Shown here piece by piece: positions 34,696 to 42,247 of a DNA stretch of 64,000 nt. This DNA is from Calditrichaceae bacterium (GTDB lineage Bacteria; Calditrichota; Calditrichia; RBG-13-44-9; J075), in NCBI GenBank assembly GCA_013360445.1, contig JABWBP010000004.1, forward strand, positions 41,941 to 105,940, given 5' to 3'. The notes beneath the pieces were generated by a model. The model saw only the letters and a program-made list of their open reading frames with translations, was not told where the DNA came from and did no database searches. The position numbers and the translations under genes were made by a program. How positions within the stretch are numbered: position 1 is the first letter of the stretch; each line of letters opens with the position of its first letter.

Positions 34696-36030
34696 ATGTT
34701 CACCTTACTTTATGCCCTGTTTTACAACATTCTCGCTGTACCGGTACTGTTCCTGATCTATCACCTCGGCGCGTTAGTCAACCGGAAATACCGCCGGGGA
34801 GTCCTGGGAAGATATCAAATTTTTTCGCATGTCCGGGAATTCCTCGCCCGGGAGGGCAGCGAGCGCGATGTTTTCCTGGTGCACTGTTCTTCCATGGGAG
34901 AGTTCGAGCACATCAAGCCGTTTGTGCGAATCTTGCGGCAGCGCCTTCCGGAAAGCCGCACCGTGGTAATGTTTTTTTCTCCCTCCGGTTACGAAAACGT
35001 CAAAAGCGCCCCGGGAGTGGATTTATTCATTTATGCGCCGTTTGAATGGTGGTTTGTAGTGCGGCGGCTGTTCCGGGCGCTGAATCCCCGCGCGCTCATC
35101 ATTGCCAAATACGACGTATGGCCCAACCAGGTGTGGGCCGCGAAATCGTCAAACATCCCGCGCTTTTTGATCAACGCCACGCTGTACAGCGCCTCCGGGC
35201 GGCTGCAGCCGGGAATCCGCCGGTTTCAACGTGCGGTTTACCGGAGCATAGATCGCATCCTGGCCATTTCTCCGGAGGACAAAACCCATTACCTGAAGCT
35301 TTCTTCGCCGGAAAAAATCGTGGTGGTGGGCGATACCAAATACGACCAGGTGGTATTTCGCAGCGAAGAATCCCGCAAAAAAACCGTGCTGCCGGAGGTG
35401 ATCCGCGCCGGGAAAAGTATCTTCGTGGCCGGGAGCACCTGGCCGGAAGATGAAGAGCATTTGATACCGGCCATCAAAGACACCGTTGCTTCCGGCGGCA
35501 ACGGATTTCTGACCATCATTTGCCCCCATGAACCCACCGCGGAACACCTCGAACGCCTGACCGAAGCCTGGGCGCCGCTGCAAACCTGCCTCTATTCGCG
35601 GTTGGATGGATATAAAGGAGAGCCGGTGATTATTATCGACCGGGTCGGGCTGCTGGCGAACCTCTATTCCGTGGCGCAGGTTGCTTATGTGGGCGGCGGT
35701 TTCAAGCAGAACGTTCATAACGTATTGGAACCGGCGGTGTACGGCATTCCGGTGCTGTTCGGCCCGGTCAATCAAAATTCCCACGAGGCGCAATTGTTGA
35801 AACAAGCGCGGGGGGCGATCGAGGTGCATTCGCGGGAAGAAATTCGGGAGCAATTGAAGCGGATTTTTCGGGATGAAAATTACCGGGCGGAAATCAGCCA
35901 GGCAGCCAGGCGCCTGGTGGAGCAGCGCCGCGGCGCGACGGAGCGCACCGTTGACGAGATTTTGAACTACTTACCAAAAATCTCTACCGAAGCAGTACCG
36001 CCCGCACCGGGGAGGCCTCCCCGCCTTTAA
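34696..36030 (+). CDS. waaA: 3-deoxy-D-manno-octulosonic acid transferase (Kdo transferase, GT30)
   Basis: 444 residues from the ATG at 34696; upstream in-frame codons belong to the leader. An N-terminal membrane anchor (LLYALFYNILAVPVLFLIY) precedes HCSSMGEFEHIKPF, the acceptor-site motif. YDVWPNQVWAA, LINATLYSASGR, VAGSTWPEDEEHLIPA and YVGGGFKQNVHNVLEPAVYGIPVLFGP are classic GT-B WaaA landmarks. It adds Kdo to lipid A at the inner membrane and implies a lipopolysaccharide outer membrane. Its 3' end overlaps the convergent cyclase-like gene by 47 bp. Confidence 0.95.
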   Translation: MFTLLYALFYNILAVPVLFLIYHLGALVNRKYRRGVLGRYQIFSHVREFLAREGSERDVFLVHCSSMGEFEHIKPFVRILRQRLPESRTVVMFFSPSGYENVKSAPGVDLFIYAPFEWWFVVRRLFRALNPRALIIAKYDVWPNQVWAAKSSNIPRFLINATLYSASGRLQPGIRRFQRAVYRSIDRILAISPEDKTHYLKLSSPEKIVVVGDTKYDQVVFRSEESRKKTVLPEVIRAGKSIFVAGSTWPEDEEHLIPAIKDTVASGGNGFLTIICPHEPTAEHLERLTEAWAPLQTCLYSRLDGYKGEPVIIIDRVGLLANLYSVAQVAYVGGGFKQNVHNVLEPAVYGIPVLFGPVNQNSHEAQLLKQARGAIEVHSREEIREQLKRIFRDENYRAEISQAARRLVEQRRGATERTVDEILNYLPKISTEAVPPAPGRPPRL

Positions 36031-36628
36031 TCTTCAAGGGCAGGCAAATCAGGGTGTAACGTCCGGCGGGAACTTCGGCCAGGTTAATTCCTTCCAGAAT
36101 GAAAATATCGTTTCCCAGCAATTTGCGATGCACCGGGTAGGTTCCATCGCCATGCCGCTCCACCGAAATGTAATCGATCCCCACCAGTTTTACCCTTTTC
36201 CCCAGGCAGAAGTCCGCCCCCTCCGGCGATAGCTCTACAAAATCTTCCGCAAACACTCCGCTTTTGCAGCGCCCGCCCAGAGAATTTGCGGTCTTGAAGA
36301 GCAAAGCATCTCCACGGCGAATATCGAGCGATTCCAACTCCACCGGGCGGATCGTTTCCGGGTCTTTTATCTGCCACACCACCGCCGGGAGAATGAACTC
36401 CTGCAGCGGGTAGCGGTCGATGGCGCATTCCGGGCGGTCGGAGAAGTGCGAGGGGGCGTCTAAGTGGGCGCCGGCATGGGCGCTCATGGAGAGCCGGGAG
36501 ACGTCTGCGGCGTCGCCGTTGCGCAGGGAAGACAGCATTTCGCGCCGGAATGGGGGATCGCCCGGGTAATCAATCGCCTCCTCTCCTAACAACACGCTGA
36601 TGTCATAGATAGTTTGATAGGGAACCAT
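35984..36628 (-). CDS. Cyclase/arylformamidase-family metal hydrolase
   Basis: 214 residues. YDISVLLGEEAIDYPGDPPF, MSAHAGAHLDAPSHF (HxGTHxDxPxHF-like metal site) and VKLVGIDYISVE are the signatures of the cyclase family that includes kynurenine formamidase KynB. The usual Thr of HxGTH is Ala here. It hydrolyses an amide or ring bond using bound Zn or Mn; no other kynurenine gene is nearby, so the substrate is open. It overlaps the end of waaA on the other strand by 47 bp. Confidence 0.85.
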   Translation of the reverse strand: MVPYQTIYDISVLLGEEAIDYPGDPPFRREMLSSLRNGDAADVSRLSMSAHAGAHLDAPSHFSDRPECAIDRYPLQEFILPAVVWQIKDPETIRPVELESLDIRRGDALLFKTANSLGGRCKSGVFAEDFVELSPEGADFCLGKRVKLVGIDYISVERHGDGTYPVHRKLLGNDIFILEGINLAEVPAGRYTLICLPLKIKGGEASPVRAVLLR

Positions 36629-36660
36629 TTCGCTTTGATGGGGAATGGAGGTTTGAGTTG

Positions 36661-36825
36661 GCAGGAGCAGGGGCAGGAGCAGGGGGTGGAATCAACGAAT
36701 GCTGGCAACTCATAGATTCCCGCTTTCGCGGGAATGACACAGCAGGAATTGATTCCTTGTCATTCCCATGAAATCAGTTTATCATACTCTTTACACCTGC
36801 GACTGCCCCTGCCCCCTGCCCCTGC
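36661..36825. repeat. Composite element: GGGGCAG-word arms enclosing an ATTCCCGC hairpin
   Basis: The outer left arm (36661-36688) is GCAGGAGCAGGGGCAGGAGC and on. The outer right arm (36797-36825) is CTGCCCCTGCCCCCTGCCCC and flanking bases. Inside, GATTCCCGC/GCGGGAATGACA (36715-36740) forms its own hairpin, and a partial GTCATTCCC lies at 36760. It occupies the 225-bp gap between the cyclase and kinase genes. Confidence 0.7.
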
Positions 36826-36846
36826 AAAACTGAAGTTTTGCACTCC
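36824..36846. repeat. GCAAAACTGAAGTTTTGC palindrome
   Basis: A perfect 18-bp palindrome (AACTGAAGTT type) followed by ACTCC, abutting the outer arm of the composite element and close to the stop of the sensor kinase. Related to 25491, 29209 and 60667. Confidence 0.65.
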
Positions 36847-36853
36847 GTCCCTG

Positions 36854-39124
36854 CTACTGTCCCTCTGCCTGCCGGGGTAAATAAATCTTGAAGATAGAGC
36901 CTTTGCCCGGCTCGCTGTACACGTCGATGAAGCCTTTGTTTTGCTTGACGATCCCGTACACCGTAGAAAGTCCCAGGCCGGTGCCTTTTCCTTTTTTCTT
37001 GGTGGTAAAAAAGGGCTCGAAAATGTGCTTCAACGTTTCGGAGTCCATCCCGGTGCCGGTGTCGCTGACTGCGAGAAGGACGTAGAGGCCGGCTTGCGCG
37101 TCGATATGCTTTCCGGCCATTTCTTTATCCACGGTTACGTTGTTAGTGCCGATGGTCAGTTTGCCCCCGCCGGCCATGGCGTCGCGGGCGTTCACGGCCA
37201 GGTTGATGATGATTTGCTCGATCTGCACCGGGTCGATCTTCACCTTTCCCAGGTCCGGATTCAAAATCGTGTGCATTTCGATATCCTTGCCAATCAGCCG
37301 GAGGAGAATTTTGGCGACGTTTTCCACCACCTCGTTCAAATCGATCACCCGGGGCTGCACCACCTGCTTGCGGCTGAAGGTGAGGATCTGGTGGGTCAGA
37401 ATGGCCGCCTGGCGGCTGGTTTGCTTGATCTGTTCCGCCGCTTTGCGCAGGGGATCTTCGGAGTTCATCTTCATCAATAAAATCTCGCTGTTGGCGCTGA
37501 TAACCGAGAGAAGGTTGTTGAAATCGTGCGCGATGCTGCCCGCCAGGGTTCCCAGGCTCTCCATTTTCTGGGACTGCACGAACTGGCTTTCGATCTCCCG
37601 CCGGCGGGTGTCGTCGAAGACATATCCCCGGATACTTTGCAAATCCCCGTTTTCCCCGAATTCGCCGATCACGTTTTGCACCACGTAAACGGTTTTGCCG
37701 TCGCGACGCTGCAATTCCAATTCGTGCGATTCTAATTTCTTCTCTTTACGCAACAACTCCAAAAACGAGGCTTTGAACCGGGGATCGGGGTTGAGATCGA
37801 AGAAATTGCCCTTCATCGCTTCATCTACCGAGGCGAAGCCGAAAATGCGGGCGAAGGAGGGGTTGCAGGTGAGAATAGCTCCCTGCGGGGAGATGATGAA
37901 ATTGCCGGTCAAATCTTCTTCGAACAAGCGCCGGTAGTTGGTTTCCTGGACTTTGGGGACGTCTCCGTTTTTTCTGCGAGCGGAAACATCGCGAATGATG
38001 GACAGAAAACCAATACGGTTTCCCTGCGCATCCTGTACCGGGGTTTCGAGCTTTTCGCCGGTGAGCGTCCGGCCGGTTCTCTTTTTGAAGAGAATTTCCC
38101 GGGCCGGGATGGCCTCTTTTCCGTTGGCTTCCGGGCCGGAATTGGCGGCGTTTCTGAAATCTTTGGGATCGGTGTAGAAAATCTCCTCACTTTTACCCTC
38201 CAACTCATCGGGAGGATATTCGAAGAGGGCGCAGAAAGCGGGATTCGCCAGGGTAATTTCCCGCTTGTTATTGGAAAAAACCACCGCCTCCGGGATCGCG
38301 TTAAAGATTGTCTCGAATTCAGCCGTTTTAAGGCGCAGGGAAGCCTCGGCGCGTTTCCGCGATGAAATATCGGTGTACGTGCCGATCACCCGCAAAGCCC
38401 GGCCCTCCTCGTCCCGTTCCACCACCCGCCCGCGATTTTGAACCCAAATCCACTCTCCTTTTCGGGATTTCAGCCGGTGTTCGGTTTCATAATAGGGGGT
38501 GCGGCCTTCTAAGTGCTCATTTAAGGCGTGGTTGACCGCGGTTTTATCTTCGGGATGGAGCAGCGCCTCCCAGGTATGCAGGTTAGGGGTAAATTCACCC
38601 TCCCGGAAACCCAACATCGCCTCCCACTGGGAGCTGAAGTGAATTTCCCCGGTCTCCACGTTCCAGTCCCACAAACCGGAATTGTTAACCTCCAGGGCCA
38701 GTTTTAAGCGCGTCTCGAAATGCCCGCCGTCAATTCCCGGCGCCGGGGCCTTTTTTTCCGCCAGGGCGGCTTTCACCGCGGGAAGCAGGCGCTCCAGGCG
38801 CTGTTTTAAAATAAAGTCCCGGGCGCCGGCTTTAATGGCGGCCACCAGCGCTTCATCATCGCGCTCCTCGGAAACCACAATAAGCGGAGTGGCGGGGGCG
38901 TTTTTCCGCAGCAACTCCAGGGCAGCCAGGACGCTAAAACGGGGTAATTTATATTCGGAGAGCACCACATCCCAGGAATGGCGGGAGAGAGCCTCGATCA
39001 TGGTAGAAGAAGAATATACCCGTTCCAGGAAGATATCGTACCCGCCGCGGCCGAGTTCCTCGCCCAACAACGCGGCTTCCTCTTCCGAGTGCCCGATGAT
39101 AAGAACATGGAGAGTCTTCTTCAT
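36854..39124 (-). CDS. PAS sensor histidine kinase with degenerate N-terminal receiver
   Basis: 756 residues, no membrane helix. The receiver-like domain (1-125) has IIGHSEEE in place of the acidic pocket, and VVLSEYKLP where a phosphoacceptor Asp is expected (Glu57). Three PAS/PAC modules follow (about 150-265, 270-385 and 390-510), with ENNSGLWDWNVETGEIHF, VIGTYTDISSRKRAE and FLSIIRDVSARRK. The kinase core has AHDFNNLLSVI (phospho-His), NLAVNARDAM, DTGTGMD and KGTGLGLSTVYGIV. It autophosphorylates in the cytoplasm; no partner regulator is adjacent. It ends EGQ with the TAG of a CAGTAGCAGGG repeat unit. Divergent from mobA. Confidence 0.93.
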   Translation of the reverse strand: MKKTLHVLIIGHSEEEAALLGEELGRGGYDIFLERVYSSSTMIEALSRHSWDVVLSEYKLPRFSVLAALELLRKNAPATPLIVVSEERDDEALVAAIKAGARDFILKQRLERLLPAVKAALAEKKAPAPGIDGGHFETRLKLALEVNNSGLWDWNVETGEIHFSSQWEAMLGFREGEFTPNLHTWEALLHPEDKTAVNHALNEHLEGRTPYYETEHRLKSRKGEWIWVQNRGRVVERDEEGRALRVIGTYTDISSRKRAEASLRLKTAEFETIFNAIPEAVVFSNNKREITLANPAFCALFEYPPDELEGKSEEIFYTDPKDFRNAANSGPEANGKEAIPAREILFKKRTGRTLTGEKLETPVQDAQGNRIGFLSIIRDVSARRKNGDVPKVQETNYRRLFEEDLTGNFIISPQGAILTCNPSFARIFGFASVDEAMKGNFFDLNPDPRFKASFLELLRKEKKLESHELELQRRDGKTVYVVQNVIGEFGENGDLQSIRGYVFDDTRRREIESQFVQSQKMESLGTLAGSIAHDFNNLLSVISANSEILLMKMNSEDPLRKAAEQIKQTSRQAAILTHQILTFSRKQVVQPRVIDLNEVVENVAKILLRLIGKDIEMHTILNPDLGKVKIDPVQIEQIIINLAVNARDAMAGGGKLTIGTNNVTVDKEMAGKHIDAQAGLYVLLAVSDTGTGMDSETLKHIFEPFFTTKKKGKGTGLGLSTVYGIVKQNKGFIDVYSEPGKGSIFKIYLPRQAEGQ

Positions 39125-39406
39125 TCATCTGTCCTTTTGGCTCGCTCCGGGAAAACGCCCAAACCCCCTGGGAAGTTGAACTTTAAGCCCAACATACAAT
39201 AATTCGCCTTTTCCAAATAAGTGTGATAAAATTCACCGCTGGCAAAGCAATATTTTGGATAGTTCCCTTCTATTTCGATTCCCGGCAGATCATCTTTTTC
39301 ACTTGCGACGGAAATTAAGGTTTGTTCGGCACATTTTCCATAGTTAAAATCTACTTTCTGCGATCTTAAACTTTTTGGCGGCGGAAAAGTTTAGCAAGGC
39401 GCACTT

Positions 39407-40027
39407 ATGAGCGAACCGATCAGCGATGAGTTGAGCGCGGCGATCATTGCCGGGGGGAAAAGCCGGCGCTTCGGCGCGCCCAAGGCCCTCGCCCGATTAG
39501 GCGGCCAAACCCTGCTCGATCATGCGCTCCGCCTTGCCGGGCAAATTTCCTCCCGGGTGCTGCTGAATTACGGGGAGACCGATCTTTACGCGGGCAGAAA
39601 CGTTCCCCTGGTGAGGGACGTCTTTCCCGGCTGCGGGCCGTTGGGAGGAATTTACTCAGTTTTGCAAGCGGCGCAAACCCCCCTGGTTGCAGTGCTCCCC
39701 TGCGATCTTCCCCTGCTGCCGGCGCAAGTGTACCGGCTGCTATTTGTCCGGCGGCAGGAAAACCGCCCGGCCATCGCCCGCTCGCAGCGGGGTTTGGAGC
39801 CGCTGGTTTCCATCTGGCCGACAACCCTCGCGCGAGAGCTGGAGGCGAGGTTGCGGAAAGGAGATTTTGCGCTGCAAAAAGCGATTCGGGAATTGCAGGG
39901 AGTAGAGATTCCCATGCCGGAGGAGTTGCCGGGATACCGGGGGGAATTTTTTTTGAACGTGAATCGGAAAGAAGATTTGGAACAAATCGAATGCTATTTG
40001 CAAAGAGGAGTATGGGCGCTTGATTGA
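39407..40027 (+). CDS. mobA: Molybdenum cofactor guanylyltransferase
   Basis: 206 residues. AAIIAGGKSRRFGAPKALARLGG is the nucleotide-binding LxGGxSxRFGxxKA motif. VRDVFPGCGPLGGIYSVLQAA and LPCDLPLLPAQ complete the MobA signature. It transfers GMP to molybdopterin to make the bis-MGD or MGD cofactor. It is first in a plus-strand series mobA, two TIR genes, moaA and moaCB. The upstream 280 bp, shared with the divergent kinase, contain no feature I could name. Confidence 0.93.
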   Translation: MSEPISDELSAAIIAGGKSRRFGAPKALARLGGQTLLDHALRLAGQISSRVLLNYGETDLYAGRNVPLVRDVFPGCGPLGGIYSVLQAAQTPLVAVLPCDLPLLPAQVYRLLFVRRQENRPAIARSQRGLEPLVSIWPTTLARELEARLRKGDFALQKAIRELQGVEIPMPEELPGYRGEFFLNVNRKEDLEQIECYLQRGVWALD

Positions 40028-40073
40028 GGAACAAGCAACCATTATATTGGGGAAGTGCAAAAGAGGGGAAAGT

Positions 40074-40505
40074 ATGCCGGGAAAAGAGCCGTTCAAATTT
40101 CAAGTTTTTATTTCTCATTCGTCAATAGATACCTGGGTGGCCAGACAAATTGCCAATCATATAAAAAGCTGCGGGGCAAGCACGTTTTTAGATGAAGCAG
40201 ATATTGAATACGGTGACGACATCGAAGAAAAAATCCTGGATGCTGCGCAAGCCTCGAACGAGCTTTTGGTGCTTTTGACGCCCTGGGCAACCAAACGGCC
40301 TTATATCTGGATGGAGATCGGGGCCTTTTGGGGACAAAGTAAACGAATCGTCGGGATTCTTCACGGCTTAACTGTGAATCAACTGGTTAGCCAGGAAGGC
40401 ACCCCCACTCTCCTGAAACGCATCGATCTGGTGGATATAAACACCCTTGAGGTTTATTTCCAGCAATTACAAAATAGAATTGAAAATATGAGGAGAAGAA
40501 AATGA
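40074..40505 (+). CDS. TIR-domain protein 1
   Basis: 143 residues from the ATG at 40074 with GAGGGG seven bases ahead; an in-frame TTG at 40020 would overlap mobA. FKFQVFISHSSIDTWVARQI is the betaA/box 1 start. FLDEADIEYGDDIEEKILDA follows, then LLVLLTPWATKRPYIWMEIG, with Glu81 at the place of the catalytic Glu of NAD-cleaving TIR domains. The protein is little more than one TIR domain. It overlaps the next TIR gene by four bases (ATGA), so the pair is translated together. Its base composition is more AT-rich than mobA and moaA, which suggests insertion into the Moco cluster. Possible roles are defence signalling or NAD turnover. Confidence 0.88.
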   Translation: MPGKEPFKFQVFISHSSIDTWVARQIANHIKSCGASTFLDEADIEYGDDIEEKILDAAQASNELLVLLTPWATKRPYIWMEIGAFWGQSKRIVGILHGLTVNQLVSQEGTPTLLKRIDLVDINTLEVYFQQLQNRIENMRRRK

Positions 40506-40942
40506 ATAAGAATAAACCCACCTATGACGCCTTTATTTCCTACTCTGCAGAGGATGGTTTATTTGCAAAGAACCTGGCCAACGCCCTGAGAAACCAGGGA
40601 TTGAAAGTATGGTACGATGAAGGAAAATTGCGATTCGGCGACTCCTTTCTTCGGGAAATAGAGAATGCGCTGGAAGAGAGTCGCTATTTTATTCTGATTC
40701 TCTCGCCCTCCTATTTTGATAAACAGTGGGCAAACTTTGAATTAGGTGTGGCTCTTAGCCGGGATTTTTCCAGCCGTAAAAAACATATATTCCCCATTTA
40801 TGCCAGAGACATTGATCCGAAGTCTCTGCCCCCGTCACTTGTCAAACTTGGGGGCCTTTACGCAAAAGAGCACCCGGTCGATGAAATCGCCGCCATATTA
40901 GCCGAAAACATCCTGCAGGACGTTTCCGAAAGCGAAGCATAG
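40502..40942 (+). CDS. TIR-domain protein 2
   Basis: 146 residues. YDAFISYSAEDGLFAKNLANAL is TIR box 1, then GLKVWYDEGKLRFGDSFLREI, and ILILSPSYFDKQWANFELGVAL, with Glu80 in the WxxxE-like catalytic position. It resembles the SEFIR/TIR_2 type usually fused to STAND or other effector domains, but here it is free-standing. It overlaps TIR protein 1 by ATGA. The two domains differ enough to suggest a heteromeric pair. The gene ends 32 bp before the probable Moco riboswitch of moaA. Confidence 0.9.
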   Translation: MNKNKPTYDAFISYSAEDGLFAKNLANALRNQGLKVWYDEGKLRFGDSFLREIENALEESRYFILILSPSYFDKQWANFELGVALSRDFSSRKKHIFPIYARDIDPKSLPPSLVKLGGLYAKEHPVDEIAAILAENILQDVSESEA

Positions 40943-40974
40943 AAAAACCAACCTCAACCCACTCCGAGCCGCCG

Positions 40975-41070
40975 CATCTACCTCCCCGCTGCGGGACACG
41001 ATGCCCGGCCGATCCCGGCGCACCCGCCGGGGCAGGGTAAGCCCGGAAACGGGCTTGCCTTCCGCGCTTG
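40975..41070 (+). ncRNA. Probable molybdenum-cofactor riboswitch (Moco motif) upstream of moaA
   Basis: This GC-rich leader folds compactly. GCGGGACACGATGCCCGGCC leads into a stem with CCGGCG...CGCCGGG. A separate hairpin has GGCA(G)GG, TAA, then GCCCG-GAAA-CGGGC and TTGCC, that is a GNRA-capped arm as in the Moco RNA motif; GCGG pairs with the closing CCGC. It lies directly before the moaA ribosome site, the usual place of this class. The call is by recollection of the consensus, not by a covariance search. Confidence 0.7.
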
Positions 41071-41085
41071 AAAAGGAGCCGACCC

Positions 41086-42141
41086 ATGAAAATTGCCATA
41101 CCCCCCGTTGAAATCCCGCCCAATGGGCGCCCTCACCCCCCTGCCGAAGACGTTTTGATCGATAATTTCGGTCGCCGGATCACCTACCTGCGCTTATCCG
41201 TGACCGACCGCTGCAACCTCCGCTGCGTGTACTGCATGCCGGAACAGGGTGTTCCGTTCCTGTCCCGGGAGCAAATTCTTTCTTTTGAAGAAATGGAGCG
41301 GATTCTCCGCCTGCTGGCCGGCATGGGCGTCAATAAAGTGCGCATTACCGGCGGGGAGCCTTTCGTGCGCAAAGGGCTGATGGATTTCCTGCGCCGGGTA
41401 CACGCTATCGAAGGCGTTCAGGCCATTCATATTACCACCAACGGGGTGCTGACCGCCCCGCACGTGCCGGAGTTGAAGCGATTGGGCGTCAAATCCATCA
41501 ACCTGAGCATAGATACCCTGGACCGGGAACGGTTCTTCCAAATGACCCGGCGGGATGAACTGGAGCGGGTGCTGGCCTGCTTTCATACCATCCTTGCTCA
41601 TGATATTCCCCTGAAGATCAACATGGTGCTGATGGAAGGGCAAAACGCGGAAGATATTATCCCCATGTCGCGCCTGAGCCGGGATTACCCCGTGGAGGTG
41701 CGCTACATCGAAGAGATGCCTTTCAACGGCGCCGACGGGGGCCGGCGAAAATTGTTCTGGAACCATAAACGGATCTTGGAGACGCTGCGAAACGAATACC
41801 CCGGCCTCTATCCGTTAGAATCGGAAGCCAACTCCACCTCGATGAATTTCCGGGTTCCCGGGCACAAAGGCGACCTGGGGATCATTGCCGGGTTCAGCCG
41901 CACCTTTTGCGGCAGTTGCAATCGCATTCGCGTCACCGCCCGGGGAACCTTGCAAACCTGCCTCTATGGAGAAGGAGTTTTAGACTTAAAATCCCTCCTG
42001 CGCGGCGGGGCCACGGATGAAGAAATCAAAAACATGTTCCGGCAGTGCACCGGGCAGCGGTTCAAAGACGGCTGGGAGGCGGAAAAGCAGCGCAGCCAGC
42101 CGTTTGACGTCTCCCAGTCTATGGCCCTGATCGGGGGGTAA
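41086..42141 (+). CDS. moaA: GTP 3',8-cyclase (radical SAM)
   Basis: 351 residues from the ATG at 41086, behind AAGGAG. The radical-SAM cluster motif CNLRCVYC lies near residue 44. RITGGEPFVRKGL follows, then the C-terminal second [4Fe-4S] site (FCGSCNRIRVTARGTLQTCL). MoaA converts GTP to 3',8-cyclo-GTP, the first step of molybdopterin synthesis, with MoaC. The C-terminus lacks the canonical GG pair that activates the enzyme only if the final residues LIGG are not counted; LIGG ends the protein, so it is intact. Regulation is probably by the riboswitch just upstream. Confidence 0.96.
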   Translation: MKIAIPPVEIPPNGRPHPPAEDVLIDNFGRRITYLRLSVTDRCNLRCVYCMPEQGVPFLSREQILSFEEMERILRLLAGMGVNKVRITGGEPFVRKGLMDFLRRVHAIEGVQAIHITTNGVLTAPHVPELKRLGVKSINLSIDTLDRERFFQMTRRDELERVLACFHTILAHDIPLKINMVLMEGQNAEDIIPMSRLSRDYPVEVRYIEEMPFNGADGGRRKLFWNHKRILETLRNEYPGLYPLESEANSTSMNFRVPGHKGDLGIIAGFSRTFCGSCNRIRVTARGTLQTCLYGEGVLDLKSLLRGGATDEEIKNMFRQCTGQRFKDGWEAEKQRSQPFDVSQSMALIGG

Positions 42142-42152
42142 GAGAGGGAAAA

Positions 42153-42247
42153 TGGAGGGTTGGATTGATGGATGGTTAAATTGTTAAATGGTTGTTTGAC
42201 AAACTATTCAGCCATCCAACCATTTAACAATGGAGCCATTTAACCAT
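42153..42247. repeat. Word-repeat hairpin, GGTTAAAT family, reaching into moaCB
   Basis: The left arm (42153-42194) has GGATTGATGGATGGTTAAAT and further units. The right arm (42211-42247) has GCCATCCAACCATTTAACAA and TGGAGCCATTTAACCAT. The loop is 16 bp. The right arm contains the first possible ATG of moaCB (42230) and the codons for EPFNH. Confidence 0.75.

Noticed and set aside
40074..40942. The TIR pair as part of a known system such as Thoeris or short-pAgo/TIR-APAZ
   Set aside because: No ThsA-like SIR2/SLOG protein, Argonaute or STAND gene lies nearby, so a known system cannot be claimed.
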